From Candolleomyces eurysporus (lineage: Eukaryota > Basidiomycota > Agaricomycetes > Agaricales > Psathyrellaceae), in NCBI GenBank assembly GCA_027579435.1, contig JANBPK010000749.1:62001-126000 (forward strand): 64,000 nt of DNA. The letters run 5' to 3'. A program made the position numbers and the translations under genes. The notes under the pieces are model-generated. The model saw only the letters and a list, made by a program, of their open reading frames with translations, was not told the origin of the DNA and searched no databases. Every line of letters starts with the position of its first letter. Positions within the stretch are counted from its first letter, which is position 1. Of the stretch, positions 11,947 through 22,573 are shown piece by piece.

Positions 11947-13334
11947 ATGTCACAGCCCGCCACCACCACCACCATACCCACCACTGCTAGTTCCAGCAGT
12001 GGTAGCACCGGTAGCATCGGGACCGACGCGTCCATGGACGATGCCACAGGTCTCCCAACCCCCATGTCTGAGTGCAAGGCACTCGACGACGATACATCAT
12101 TCCCCATGGACCGCTTCCCCACCCCGAAAGACGAATCCAGTGATGATGAATCTGAACATGAAGCCGAAGGCGAACTCGAGGGCGAAGAATCCAGCCATCA
12201 TCATTCCTCATCTCCAGTCGCATCCACCTCCATCCTCGCCAGCGTCGCCAAAAAGCACAAGTACCCCGCCCTTCTTCCGGGCCAGAAGCCTACCGGACCC
12301 TGGCTCCGAGGCCTCCGGACCGAGCTAACTCAAGAGCTCGAGCATTTGCGTGTAGAGACTGCGGCGGCAAGCGACGGGGTCAAGGATCTCTTGTACGAGA
12401 CCGCCCTCCTTCGGTCGAGGCTGAACAAAGAGATGAAGGCCACCAACAAGGCGATCGAGACGTTTAGGTCGATCGTCGATCCGCGATGGATAGATTTCGC
12501 CATGCAAAAAGCTGAAGAAGCCGTGGAGACTGGCATGCTAGGGGACTTTGGTGATTGGCTCGGCGATGAAGACGAAGAGTTTCCGGAGATCCAGAATAAA
12601 GGCGAAGAGCTCACCGATAAGCCCAAGGCCCAAGAAATCGAGAGGTAAGCAGTTCATCATACTTGGCCGCACCTTATTGACACTTTCGTCTATCCAGTGA
12701 GAGCAGCTTGAAGCGCAAGAGAGACGACAATGAATCGGATACCGAAAGCGATCTTGATGCAAGAGAGGCGGAGGAAGTCGAACTCTCCATCACAGTATCG
12801 GTATCACCAGGCAAGAGGAGAAAGTTGAGCGGAGACAGCAATGATGGGTATGGAAGCAGCGTTTCAGGTACGTCATCTCATCTTTATCGTTACATTCGCA
12901 GACCAGTCGTACTCACGCGAGGTTCAGCTGTGGCCCGTGGCAGAAGACGCACCGCCGCCCTGGTGGTGTCGCTCCCCACTACCAATGAAGACCAAACATT
13001 GGTTGGAGCATCCTCTCGGGGTGAGGGTCCGACGCCTGCTGATGAGGACGATTATCGTGGCTCCAATGTCCCGCCGCCGCCAGGTGCTCAGCTAGCACCC
13101 GTCAGCAAGACATCTGCCTCAGGCCGGGCTCCAGTAATTGGACCTCCCAGGGCCGTCGTAGCGGTAGGGCCAGCTGCCTCCACTAACGGGAATGCCGTCA
13201 GCCCAACCCAGAACACCCAAGGCACGGAGATCGTCCGCAGACGAGGAGGCAGACCCCTCAGACGTCAGTACCAACGAATAGTGCAAGACGATAAGGGAGA
13301 GCCCATCATCGTGGACTACAGGCATCGCAGTTGA
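11947..13334 (+). CDS. Acidic low-complexity protein with coiled coil and basic nuclear-type motifs
   Basis: I do not recognise the family. Exons are 11947-12644 and 12698-13334 (phase 2); a further 60-nt stretch, 12868-12927, has GTACGT...TTCAG ends and may be an in-frame intron. The product starts with a Thr/Ser-rich tract and an acidic stretch (12130-12190), followed by a region that begins KHKYPALLPGQKPTGPW. Next comes a helical, probably coiled-coil block (12300-12530) with regularly spaced Leu, Glu and Lys, and a second acidic patch. After the intron are KRKRDD and SPGKRRKL, both nuclear-signal-like, and a Pro/Gly-rich tail ending RRRGGRPLRRQYQR. The composition suggests a nuclear regulatory protein, which is inference only. 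The even base use and the clean splice support a real gene. Confidence 0.7.
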
Positions 13335-14343
13335 AGCACTGTGGCCCTTCGCCAGAAATGGCACAAAAAAGATCATCAAAAGAGGGAATAGTCAAGTAGA
13401 AAAGGGAGAGTGAGGGAAGTCAAAGGGGTGAGGGTTGGACCAGGGATTGCGGGCCCATGACCCTTTTTATATTGACCACCTCATGTCTGGTCTGGCTGCG
13501 AATCAATGCGGCCACGATGCGTGTACCCTACAGCCACTCGCTAGAGTCTGAATCTCGTGATGGTCAGGGATTCGGCGTACGTTTTTTTTTTTTCACGATT
13601 TCATCTCGGCTTTCTTGTGGATCTGTTCCCGCTGCACATGCATATCATATTTTCCTCTTCCATATCTTGAGCATCACCACGGACTTGTATATTATTCATA
13701 ACTTGGATCTTTGTGTACATACCTATTGGAACGTATTAATTTTCATATTTGCCCCACTGCTGGGTCCCAGCCTGAGGTCCAAGTCTTTGAGCCGTTTTTC
13801 TAAAAGCAAGCCTCGAGGTAGGTGTGCCGAAGAAATGGCCTATCGCTCCATGCCTGCAGGCGCTGGAAGCAATTGAGGCTCAGTGCACAAGGCCTGAGTT
13901 TGAATTCAGCACAGCGAGTACAAGGAGGCTATTTGTCTTCTGGTGCGAAGTGGGGGTTGGTTGGAAAGAGCCTCGGCGGGATGGCACAATTGATGGACCT
14001 GGCATCATCGGCTAAAATTAGCGCCACCTTATCGCTGACTGGTGTCCTGCTCAGATGTTCGAGGGTGGTTCAAGGTATTGCGCTCGTCAAGGCCCCCAAT
14101 TGGACAAAAGGCTCATATAACCAGGCTTCTGTACCATTCAATTCACAAAACTGGTGATATGCAAATTGCGCAGTGACACACATGCAAAAGGGCGTGTACA
14201 ATATAAACACACTGATAAAATCGATCAAGAATTGCAACCGGTCTCCTATGCTACCAAGTCAACGTTTACAGTCATCTTGTATCACTTGCTAAAGAGCTGA
14301 AGTCGAGTCAGAACGAATATAACATTACTCCAAGAACAAGCCG
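13335..14343. other. Intergenic between convergent genes
   Basis: A T-run at 13581-13591 and several A/T-rich blocks fit two facing 3' ends. No tRNA or coding feature could be supported. Confidence 0.45.
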
Positions 14344-15459
14344 CTAACCTTTCAGCGCAACGGGTATCAGCGCTTGATCAACCAGCTTCTGCCACATCTC
14401 CGTCGCTTGCGGCATCGTAGCATTCGAATTATCATAATCCACCTCCAACGTCAACTTCTTCAAGTTGGATTGTCCCACAAACGCCTTGATCGCCGCCGGA
14501 AGGATATCCATGTCCTCCTTGAACAGGCTGAGGGTCAGACACTTCAAGTGCCTTGCGACAAGTTTCCCCAAGAGCGCTGTGGCAAACGTAGCAAACTCGC
14601 ACCTGATTCCAAGATGTTCGAGGGCCGGGAACACGACCAGCTGCGTCCTGGTAATCCAGGATAACACGGGCCGATAACATCCCCATAACAAGGATACACG
14701 GATCTCTTCCGCGTTGGTAAAGTGGGGTAGAACATTGAAGAAGGGTTCGGGCTGCATCTCGGTGAATGATATACACCGCAGTTGAGTCCAAGGCGTGTCG
14801 AGGGATTGGACTTGTATCCCGCGCATATGGACCGACTGAAGAGAGCGTGCTCTCCACTGGCCCAAGTCAATCGCGATAAGATTCAGGGGTCTCGCAGGGC
14901 TCGAATCGAAGGCGGTGAAATCGATACCCTTGAGCTTGGGGAAGTCGAAATTATTGAGGCGTTTGAACCATCCCCGCGGAATGCACAAGTTCAAGTGCTC
15001 CCACCGATGACGGTGGTCGCAGATGAAACGGAGTAGCTGGACGGGCTCGATGAAGGGACAAATGCGCGGTGTACGGATGGTGTACAATGAACAGTGTATG
15101 GTGAGAGTGAGAAGTCTTCCCGTGCCCGTCCGAAGCATCCACTCGGTCAAGAGCTCCATGTCGATAGGCTTGAACGTCGGCACGGGCTCGTATTCGCAAT
15201 ATTCAAAGTCAATCTTGATCTTTGACCAGAGTTCCGACGACGACCAGGCCATTCCTCGCCATTTTGAACAAATAGCGCCGTGAAGAAGGACCGACCCCGG
15301 TGACGGGTTGCTTTCAAGGGTGTACTTGAAGATTTGAGTGAGTATCTCCGGAGGCAACGAGAAGATGGGGCGATAGTCGTTGTGTGCCCTCCGCAGATCC
15401 AGGGGGTCGAAAGCTGGCACGAGGCGCCTATTCCGTGGGCTGTACAGATGGTATGCCAT
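14344..15459 (-). CDS. F-box protein (Agaricomycete family)
   Basis: A single exon of 371 residues. An N-terminal F-box is visible at about residues 30-85: IFSLPPEILTQIFKYTL followed by ICSKWRGMAWSSSELWSKI. The rest is a leucine-rich, irregular repeat region with HLNLCIP, LKGIDFTAF, LEHLGIRC and LKKLTLEVD, as in the expanded LRR-like F-box families of mushrooms. In such proteins the F-box binds Skp1 in an SCF ubiquitin ligase and the C-terminal repeats choose the substrate, which is unknown here. The start at 15459 puts the F-box at the usual distance from the N-terminus. There is no sign of damage. Confidence 0.88.
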   Translation of the reverse strand: MAYHLYSPRNRRLVPAFDPLDLRRAHNDYRPIFSLPPEILTQIFKYTLESNPSPGSVLLHGAICSKWRGMAWSSSELWSKIKIDFEYCEYEPVPTFKPIDMELLTEWMLRTGTGRLLTLTIHCSLYTIRTPRICPFIEPVQLLRFICDHRHRWEHLNLCIPRGWFKRLNNFDFPKLKGIDFTAFDSSPARPLNLIAIDLGQWRARSLQSVHMRGIQVQSLDTPWTQLRCISFTEMQPEPFFNVLPHFTNAEEIRVSLLWGCYRPVLSWITRTQLVVFPALEHLGIRCEFATFATALLGKLVARHLKCLTLSLFKEDMDILPAAIKAFVGQSNLKKLTLEVDYDNSNATMPQATEMWQKLVDQALIPVALKG

Positions 15460-15838
15460 TTCCTAGGCTGATCCCGCCATTAATTCCACTGTCGTTGGAG
15501 GGTGCCAAAGGCTGTACTTTCCTGCTCCGGTTGGGCTCTCCACGTCAGGGTGGCGGTTAGGTGGTGGTTAGGGAAAAGCTTCGCAAGGTCCGCCGCATTG
15601 CTGGGGCCAGTGTTCGTTGCTTTGTTAACAGCATGATCATACCCAGAAAGAAAATCGCTGCTAGGACCTTCTGTGACAGGTCCGGCAACCTCCATGATGG
15701 CCAATTGAACTCAATCTTTCATGTGCGTCATATGAGATTGCTTTCTTTCCTGAATTCGTTCATTGACGGGTCAAAATGCCATATTCAATGGGTCATGATT
15801 GGGAGATGAAATTCATTAATGTACAGAGAACGTGCCCG
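15460..15838. other. Short intergenic region
   Basis: This holds the promoter side of the F-box gene and the 3' end of the SFSWAP-like gene. Nothing else is seen. Confidence 0.4.
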
Positions 15839-17362
15839 CTACGCACCATCTTTCCCGTCGCTCTTTCGCTTGAGCATCCATTCACGGGCACGGGCCCTTC
15901 TTTCCTCTTTCAATCTCTCTTCTTCGTCAAGGCTCGTACCACGACCAGTGACTTCGCTAAGTTCAGGCGGGGGAGGAAGCGGGGGAGGAGGCGGGGGAGG
16001 CAGCGGAGGCGCAGGTGGAGGTGAAGGTGAAGGTTCCTTTGCCGCAATTTCTGGTCCATCGGGATCAGCAGCATCTTCATCACCTTCACTGTCACTTTCA
16101 CTCCCGTATCCTGTAAGGCCTCCCAACCCAGAACCCGCTTTCTTTTCGTTCTCTTCCCGGCTTTTCTCCTCCTTCAGCTTAGCTTTGACCTCTAGCCAAT
16201 CTTGGTGCCACCGGCCTCCGTCACGAAGGAAAGAGAAACGCGGATCTGCACCGTAGTTGGCCAGTATCTTCATCTCGAGTTGTGCGGGATTGGAGGCTGA
16301 TAGAAGGTGCTTTGCAGTACGTTCCATCAAAACAACTGTCTCGGGAGAAAGCTGTCAGTAGCAGTTTCTGTCAGCACTGGAATGAACTCGGCAGCGTACC
16401 AGTCTTAATAACTTACCTCGCTGTCTTCCTCTGCGCCGTCTTTCACGATTCGATCAGCCTCCTCGGCTTCTCGTTCCTTTAACCGCCGTTCCCAAGCTTC
16501 GTCAAGGAGACGCCGGCGTTTTATTCGATGGTAGTCTTCCGCCTCGGCATTGGAAAGGAAGAAAGTATCCTGACTATCTTCTGGGAAGTCGGACCACCCT
16601 GAAGACGACGATGGAGAAGCAGGCCCCAAAGAGGAAGTTCGTCGCTCCTCAACCGTCAGATTCGTGAAGGAGTCGAGCAGTAAGCGTGCGTCGTATCTGT
16701 AAACCAGGGCCTTAGTAGCATTTCAACAGAAGATGAGAAACAACAAGCTTTTGGACGTCTCGTAAATGAGAGCTCAGGAATCAAAATCTAATCCACAGAA
16801 AGTCGAGGTTGCGTTGTTTAAACCAAANTATATTCGTAGCCATTGGGACGCACAGCAGATGCAAGAGTATTTTGAGATATGACACATACCTGTCTACCCA
16901 AACCTCCTTTGATCCAGCTTCAGCAGCCTTCGCTTTCTGTTTTGAAGCCCCGATCGTCCTCGCCCCACTGAGTGTGAAGATACTGTCTTCATCTTCGTTT
17001 CGCCAGGTATTACCAGTTCCAACATTTCCACTTGTCGAGGGTATTTCTAGTCTGATCAAGGCGGTCCCCGGGAACGGTGCGCCATTAGAGGGGTCCACCT
17101 CCAGCGCTCGGGCTCTGGCTTTCGCGGTACTCCCATGAACAACATCTGCCTCGTGAGCTTGGATGTGTAGGACTGCGAGAGCCCTTTGGCGTTCTTGAAG
17201 CTGAGTTTCGTATACTTGTTGAGGGTTTTCAGGCTGGTGATGATAGTCTCGCTTTCGTTTGGATTGTTGAGCCCGTCTCATTGTCAATTGGACCGCTGGC
17301 GGGATGGGTCGTCGTCGTGGTTGAGGAAACATCTGCAGCCAACTTCCAGATCGGAGATACAA
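15839..17362 (-). CDS. SFSWAP-like alternative splicing regulator (DRY_EERY and SURP domains)
   Basis: Three exons (17362-16890, 16696-16417, 16351-15839) join in frame to about 421 residues; starts at 17332 or 17281 are also possible. The N-terminal region matches the SWAP N-terminal (DRY_EERY) domain: VDRYDARLLLDSF spans the first splice and DYHRIKRRRLLDEAW follows. The third exon has a SURP module, ERTAKHLL through GADPRFSFL, ending in W..DWLEVKAKLKEE. A Pro-rich run (about 16000) and an acidic/basic tail follow. Known of the family: nuclear RNA-binding regulators that act on splice-site choice and often on their own intron. The 192-bp first intron (16889-16697) is long for this window and contains one N. 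The C-terminal RS domain of animal homologs is absent, as is usual in fungi. Confidence 0.85.
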
Positions 17363-17533
17363 GCGGAGATCAGTCTGTCTTTGAACTTTGATCTTGAACT
17401 TTGCATGCCTCCATTACCACACGTCTACGACAAGCCAGAAATTACAGGGTATAATAAAGGTACGAAACCCCTAAAAGTAGCATAATCCCAACAGGTCACC
17501 CCAAAGATAAAAAAATCGAACAAAAAAAAANAT

Positions 17534-18138
17534 TTAGAAGAAAGCAATAGGATTGGGCTCAGTGCCAGTGATCTGCTGAAGCACGTCCCAGTGCTCGACG
17601 ATGCAAGTTCCCTGGAACTTGAAGTAGTCGATGACAGCGAAGGTGATATTGGGCATCTTCATCTTGAAGTGGGTCATGCCATAACCCTGGCCAGCGAAGA
17701 AGGTCAGGTTGGTGGTCTGGACGCTGCCGCGAGGGGTGAAACCGTTGATGAGGTATTGAATGGCAAAGTCGCGACCCTGTTCAGCGTAAGGGTTGTGTTG
17801 TTTATAGGCACTATATAGCGCAAGTCGTGAGTCTCCTCCGCGCTTTTAAGTGAGAAGAGCTCATCTTGGACGCACCCAGGAATATATCGGTTGAAGGCAG
17901 TCAGGACATCCTGCTTCTTGATGAACAAGTCGGCGTAGTCGGCGAGCGCTTCGTACTGCTTCTGTCCGAGGTCGGAGCCCTTGTAATTGGGGTTGCAAAC
18001 CTTGGGCTTCGCGCTGGCAGTCGCCAATTCTGCGTCGGTGGCCGCAACTTCAGCATCTTGACGGACAACGTTGAAGTTCAGGGCCAACGCCGAGACCGAG
18101 AGCAAAAGAAGGGTAAGGAACGAGGTGAGGAAGCGCAT
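17534..18138 (-). CDS. Secreted NTF2/SnoaL-like protein, array copy A
   Basis: Two exons (18138-17876, 17810-17534; phase 2) encode 179 residues. The start MRFLTSF begins a hydrophobic signal peptide (LLLLSVSALAL). The mature part has a conserved KVCN cysteine, a helical EALADYADLF block and, after the intron, YKQHNPYAEQGRDFA, LTFFAGQGYG and FAVIDYFKFQG, closing with EHWDVLQQITGTEPNPIAFF. This curved alpha+beta pattern with the QHNP motif fits the SnoaL-like NTF2 superfamily, whose members range from catalytic cyclases to non-catalytic binders. Which applies here is unknown. It is the first and longest of four tandem same-strand copies. A TATA-like site lies about 100 bp upstream (18237-18244), and a perfect 15-bp hairpin lies further up. 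Confidence 0.85.
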
Positions 18139-18236
18139 TGCTATCACAGATAATGTCAAGAAGGAGAGGGAGGGGAGTTTGGAACTGGGACTGGGAGCTG
18201 CTGCGACCTGGGGATCCTCGTTCCGATATCTATCTT

Positions 18237-18244
18237 ATTTTATA
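18237..18244 (-). promoter_or_regulatory. TATA-like box of array copy A
   Basis: On the minus strand this reads TATAAAAT, about 100 bp before the ATG at 18138. The spacing is similar to the TATA-like sites of copies B and D. Confidence 0.5.
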
Positions 18245-18281
18245 GGATTTTTAAACGGTTCTCATCTCCGTATGAGGATCG

Positions 18282-18324
18282 TTGGTTACTTCCGTATGAG
18301 GATCGCTGTTACGGAAGTAACCAA
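18282..18324. repeat. Perfect 15-bp inverted repeat upstream of copy A
   Basis: TTGGTTACTTCCGTA (18282-18296) and its exact reverse complement (18310-18324) are separated by a 13-nt loop. The sequence TCCGTATGAGGATCG also occurs twice in direct order (from 18267 and 18291). It lies 144 bp upstream of the copy A start and could be a paired transcription-factor site. Confidence 0.7.
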
Positions 18325-19872
18325 GCGCTCGTTGATGGTCTCCCACCGGCAAGTTAGGAGCGTGTACCGATTTTGTCTGATTCAGTAGTATTCAGTGTCG
18401 CGGGTCGCCCTCCCCTCCTCATGCCTGTGCACATGGCAAGTATCTCATACACCAATCAGGTGGACCCCTCTTGACGTAGCTTGTCATCCAACGATTCCGT
18501 GTCCAAATATAGCTCCAGGAATGTGGTCTCCTGGCCTCCCTAGCTGGGTCGCCTCCCCGATGTCATCCGACCGCCTCGGACATTCCATATGTAATCTTTG
18601 GTGCGCCCTTACTGACGGGATCTCGGCGCTCACCAATTTGACAACTCAGTGCCTTACCTTATGCCAGTCCCTGATAATAAACGATAGAGGAATCCCTAAC
18701 GGAATTCTCGCAACATGGATGGCCCTGAAGAACTTGACTCTATCGTAGACACCATGAACACCGAGGTCCGACGGGAAAGAGAGCCTTCGTTTGGTTTAGT
18801 GCTTTGATTATTTGACCGGGCAGTCAGACTCCCAGAACCGGAGGGCGGCGGGCGGTTTGTCAGATTTTTTGAATGCCTGGTGCTTAGCGAAAGTTGTTCG
18901 GAAAGAAAGGCGCATCAGAAACCGCATAGGCTTCGAGTATCATCGTTGGAGCCGGTCAGGTCCCATCTTGAGTCAACGTATTGCGCCCTCCCTTGCGCCG
19001 AAAAGCCAGTAATGATATCAGGGACCATCAGGACTGGAGCATGCTGAATTGTGGAGCGGTTGTGAGAGGGTGCGTTGGGCGGTTCAGAGTAGTTGAAAAC
19101 ACATCCGGGAGCCTCCGTACGATAGAACAAACGCCCAACCTGTTCGGACTTGACTTCTCTACTCTGGTTGCCTCTCGACGCTTCTGGCATTGACTTTACC
19201 TGACGATGGGTGCCTTCGAAACCACTCTTCATCAACATCGCATCCGTTAGGCGGGACGGGAGAAATAGTACTGGATCAGTTGATAGTGATCTTTTCGATT
19301 GCATAGAAAACTGCGCCAAGGGTCAATGGGGCATGAGAATTCAGGAGAACTGCTGCCTGGCGCATATTCAATAAGTACATATGTAGAACCGCCAGAGGTG
19401 TCCCCCTGAGCCCTTGTTTGGTATTTAGCTTCAATCGGACATGACGAAGGTGGACGGAAGATCGGAGATGAGGGCCGATCCCGCCGCTATCAAATCGCGC
19501 GCCTATGCGGGCGTCAACGGACACTTCGAGCGTTTTGCATCAATCCGTCTTTCATCAATTTCCAGGCTATTTGCCCAGAGTCTCCCAGAGCCCCTCAACC
19601 CCAATTATGCTCTACCGAGGCTGGATTCGCTAGACTTCTAGTGATGCCCAACGTTATGTGGACATTGGCATACAGCATGGGACTGACGACCATCATGCAG
19701 GATTACTACCTACGTCTAAGGCAATGTTTCATCGATATGCAATCACACTTGATGGACGACTGAAAACACGGAAGTGACATTAGGGCATTAAATGTACGTA
19801 TAGAAGCTATACATCCTAGGGCTATTAAAACGCGCTATCCTCCCAACCGGACTTATTACGACGGACGACAGA

Positions 19873-20451
19873 TCAGAAGAAGGCGATGGGGTTGAGCTCG
19901 GTACCGGTGATAGTCTGGAGCACATCCCAGTGTTCCACGATGCAAGTACCCTTGAACTTGAAGTAATCCACGACTGCAAACGTAGTATTGCCGCTCGACA
20001 TCTTGAAGTGCTGCATGCCATAACCTTGACCGGCGAAGAAGGTCAGCTTCGAAGTCTTGGTTCCGCTCTTGAAGCTGTCCGAAAGGAATTTGATAGCTGC
20101 GTCACGGCCTTGCGCGGAGAAGGGGTTGTGTTGCTTGTATTCACTGTGAAGTACGAATTCTGTAAGCACAAAATTGAGTTCTCGAACGGCCATTCATACG
20201 TACCCAGGGACCCATCGGTTGAATGCGGTCAGGACATCATGCTTGTTGACAAACAGGTCCGCAAAATCGGCGACTGCTTCGTACTGCTTCTGGGCCAGGT
20301 CTGCCTTATTGTACTTGGAGTCGCACACCTTCGGGGGCTTCGGCTTGGTGGCGGTTTGCACCTCTGAGGACGTGCGAGCAATGTTGACGTTGAGGGCCAA
20401 CGCCGAGACGGCAAGCAGGAGGACAGTGATGAAGGAGGTGATGAAGCGCAT
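19873..20451 (-). CDS. Secreted NTF2/SnoaL-like protein, array copy B
   Basis: Two exons (20451-20204, 20143-19873; phase 2) give 172 residues. The start MRFITSF leads into a signal peptide (VLLLAVSALAL). KPPKVCDSKY carries the conserved cysteine and is followed by EAVADFADLF. After the intron come EYKQHNPFSAQGRDAA, LTFFAGQGYGMQHF, VVDYFKFKGTC and the shared C-terminus EHWDVLQ.ITG.E.NPIAFF; the copy has ELNPIAFF. Intron position and phase match the other three copies. It is a close relative of C and D over the second exon, and the variable part is the stretch between the signal peptide and KVC. The function is unknown; secretion is predicted from the leader only. Confidence 0.85.
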
Positions 20452-20542
20452 GACGATGACTAGCAAGACAAGAACGGTCGATGGGTCGTAAGGCGTAACA
20501 GGTCAGGGATGGCCTGAGGAAAATCAGCGCTTCCATGGTAAG

Positions 20543-20550
20543 TTTTTATA
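20543..20550 (-). promoter_or_regulatory. TATA box of array copy B
   Basis: This reads TATAAAAA on the minus strand, about 92 bp before the ATG at 20451. Confidence 0.6.
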
Positions 20551-20576
20551 TCTGTTGAGGCCCTGCCGTGATACTC

Positions 20577-20589
20577 GCGAATGGAGAAG
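20577..20589 (-). promoter_or_regulatory. 13-bp element shared by copies B and C
   Basis: GCGAATGGAGAAG (plus strand) lies upstream of the TATA box here and, base for base, at 21925-21937 upstream of copy C; CTGATC follows nearby in both. It lies 126 and 102 bp upstream of the two starts. Confidence 0.5.
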
Positions 20590-21246
20590 TACTTTCTGAT
20601 CAGTGTCTGTCAAAATCTACCGACGTCCACAATGTCAATGAGTGCCTGTCTCCCCACAGTTCCACTTCCGGTCCTCCGTTCCCTTAGCTTGACGTCTTGT
20701 TGATTGATGAACCTAACATCCGTCGCCCACAAAACCTTGGACTCTCCGGGCCTGCAGGAACTTCCGAGCACCACGATGACAAATGAGACAACACCCGGGC
20801 TGTGTGCGCAGCGGCGCGCCCTCCATGTGCTACATCCTTCTCACTTCTCAGAACATATGGTGACCCTTTAATTGGGCATGCATGACCTTCAAAGGCCAGC
20901 CACAGGCCTTCTTATCGTACGGATTCCCAGGACTATACGACACCTACGTTAGCATAATAGGTGCTATAACGTACACAAGATTCACTCGCTGAGGTACGAT
21001 TTCCCGAATCTTCATCAGCTTGAAAACAGTCAATCCGTCGCGTCAAGGAACAGCGCATGATGATCAACCGGCAAAATTCCGGCATGTGGGAAAAGTTATG
21101 TCATTGCGATTCGGAAGATGCGGCGGGAAGTTGGCCGGGAGAGGGTTCCGTCTTCTGTCGACTCCGAGTCTGACATCTCAAGTGCACAAACGACCTCGAA
21201 GCGTATCCTTTCCCATGCTACGCGAATTTATACACGATGAAGATAC

Positions 21247-21823
21247 CTAGAAGAAGGCAATAGGATTTGGTTCTGTTCCAGTAATTTCTTGCAAGACGTC
21301 CCAGTGTTCGACGATGCAGGTCCCCTTGAACTTGAAGTAATCCACGACGGCCATCGTGACGTTGTCGGAAAGGAATTGGGCCTTGTAGTGCATGATCCCA
21401 TAGCCTTGACCACTAAAAATGGTCAAACGACTAGTCTTAATTCCGCCGGCGAAACCGTTCTTAAGGAATTCGATGGCGAATTCACGTCCTTGCTCGGCGA
21501 ACGGGTTGTGCTGCTTGTACTCGCTAGGTGGTCGATCGGTGAGTATCCGCGTTCCTTTTTGTGGAAAGTAGGCCCAATACTAACCCAGGGACGTATCGGT
21601 CGAAGGAGGTCTGCACATCTTGCTTAAACACGAACAAGTTCGCGTAATCGGCGAGCGCTTCGTACTGCTTTTGCGCCAGATCTTTCCCTTTGGCATTGCG
21701 GTCGCAGACCTTAGGGGGCTTTGGTCTTGCGGCATCTAGTGACTGGCGCGCGAAGTTCACGTTGACTGCCAACGCTGAAGTCGAAACCAAGAGGGCCGTG
21801 ATGAATGAGGCAAGAAAGCGCAT
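21247..21823 (-). CDS. Secreted NTF2/SnoaL-like protein, array copy C
   Basis: Two exons (21823-21585, 21523-21247; phase 2) give 171 residues. The start MRFLASF is followed by a signal peptide (ALLVSTSALAV). KPPKVCDRNAKGKDLAQKQY carries the conserved cysteine. The second exon has EYKQHNPFAEQGREFA, LTIFSGQGYGIMHY, VVDYFKFKGTC and EHWDVLQEITGTEPNPIAFF. The donor is GTTAGT, less usual than in the sister copies, but the phase is kept. It shares the most promoter sequence with copy B. The biochemical role cannot be read from the sequence. Confidence 0.85.
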
Positions 21824-22573
21824 GGTAGGCGATCGAAACGTCGCTCAGTGGACCGCAAAGAACCTGAAAAGGGATCTGCTTCTCGAGCGCACAAACTTAT
21901 AGCTTCTGCCGTGTGCTAGAAATTGCGAATGGAGAAGCAGTATGCTGATCGTTTCCTGCCAGGATACAAGATGTCCACATTGGATGCGTTGCCCTACTAC
22001 TCGACTCTCGCCGGATCTCTGTTTCCTAGTAGCTTGATGAGCGAACTCGTAAGCACTAATGTTCTCTGCGCATCCTTCTCAATTTGATCCTAACTAGGGA
22101 GTAATTGTCCGCCATTTCGATGATCTGGCGCCTACAGATAGGCTGTCACGCAGGCGCTCACATGTCGTTTATTGCATGTTGTGGAGCCCGATAACTTCCG
22201 ATCCTTAAGGAATTGGACGCAGAACGGCCTCGTAACCCATCCCTGGTATATTTCTCCCAGATGACATGATGGTGACAGCTTCTAGACTTCCTCTGTGTCT
22301 ACAACTGGCCTGAATACAAGGACAGGACCGTTAGAACCTGAATATGCCATCACTTCACCGATTCGATTCAGGGCACTTCCACGAGGATAGCGGAGATACG
22401 GACGCCCCATGAAGGAAAATTGACTTTGGACGATTTCTTATCGCCGCGCTATAATGCTAGAAGATCAGAAGAAGATCAGGTCGTCGTATTCATTCGTCAC
22501 GATGATCGTGCCACAACGTAAGTAAGTCGTACATATCATCTAAATCTTTAACATATTGCCAACCATATCGTGT
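21824..22573. other. Spacer between array copies C and D
   Basis: It holds the copy C promoter (TATA-like CTATAAG on the minus strand near 21895-21901; shared 13-mer at 21925-21937). Nothing else is recognised. Confidence 0.5.
21925..21937 (-). promoter_or_regulatory. 13-bp element shared with copy B
   Basis: GCGAATGGAGAAG, identical to 20577-20589, lies 102 bp upstream of the copy C start. Confidence 0.5.

Larger units (their letters stand above)
18139..19872. other. Spacer between array copies A and B
   Basis: This contains the copy A promoter, with an ATTTTATA block at 18237-18244 and an inverted repeat at 18282-18324, and about 1.4 kb without a recognisable gene or transposon. Confidence 0.5.
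20452..21246. other. Spacer between array copies B and C
   Basis: It holds the copy B promoter (TTTTTATA at 20543-20550 and the shared 13-mer at 20577-20589). No other feature is recognised. Confidence 0.5.

Noticed and set aside
13890..13930. TTTGAATTCAGC stretch resembling a tRNA T-loop
   Set aside because: No matching acceptor stem or D and anticodon arms nearby.
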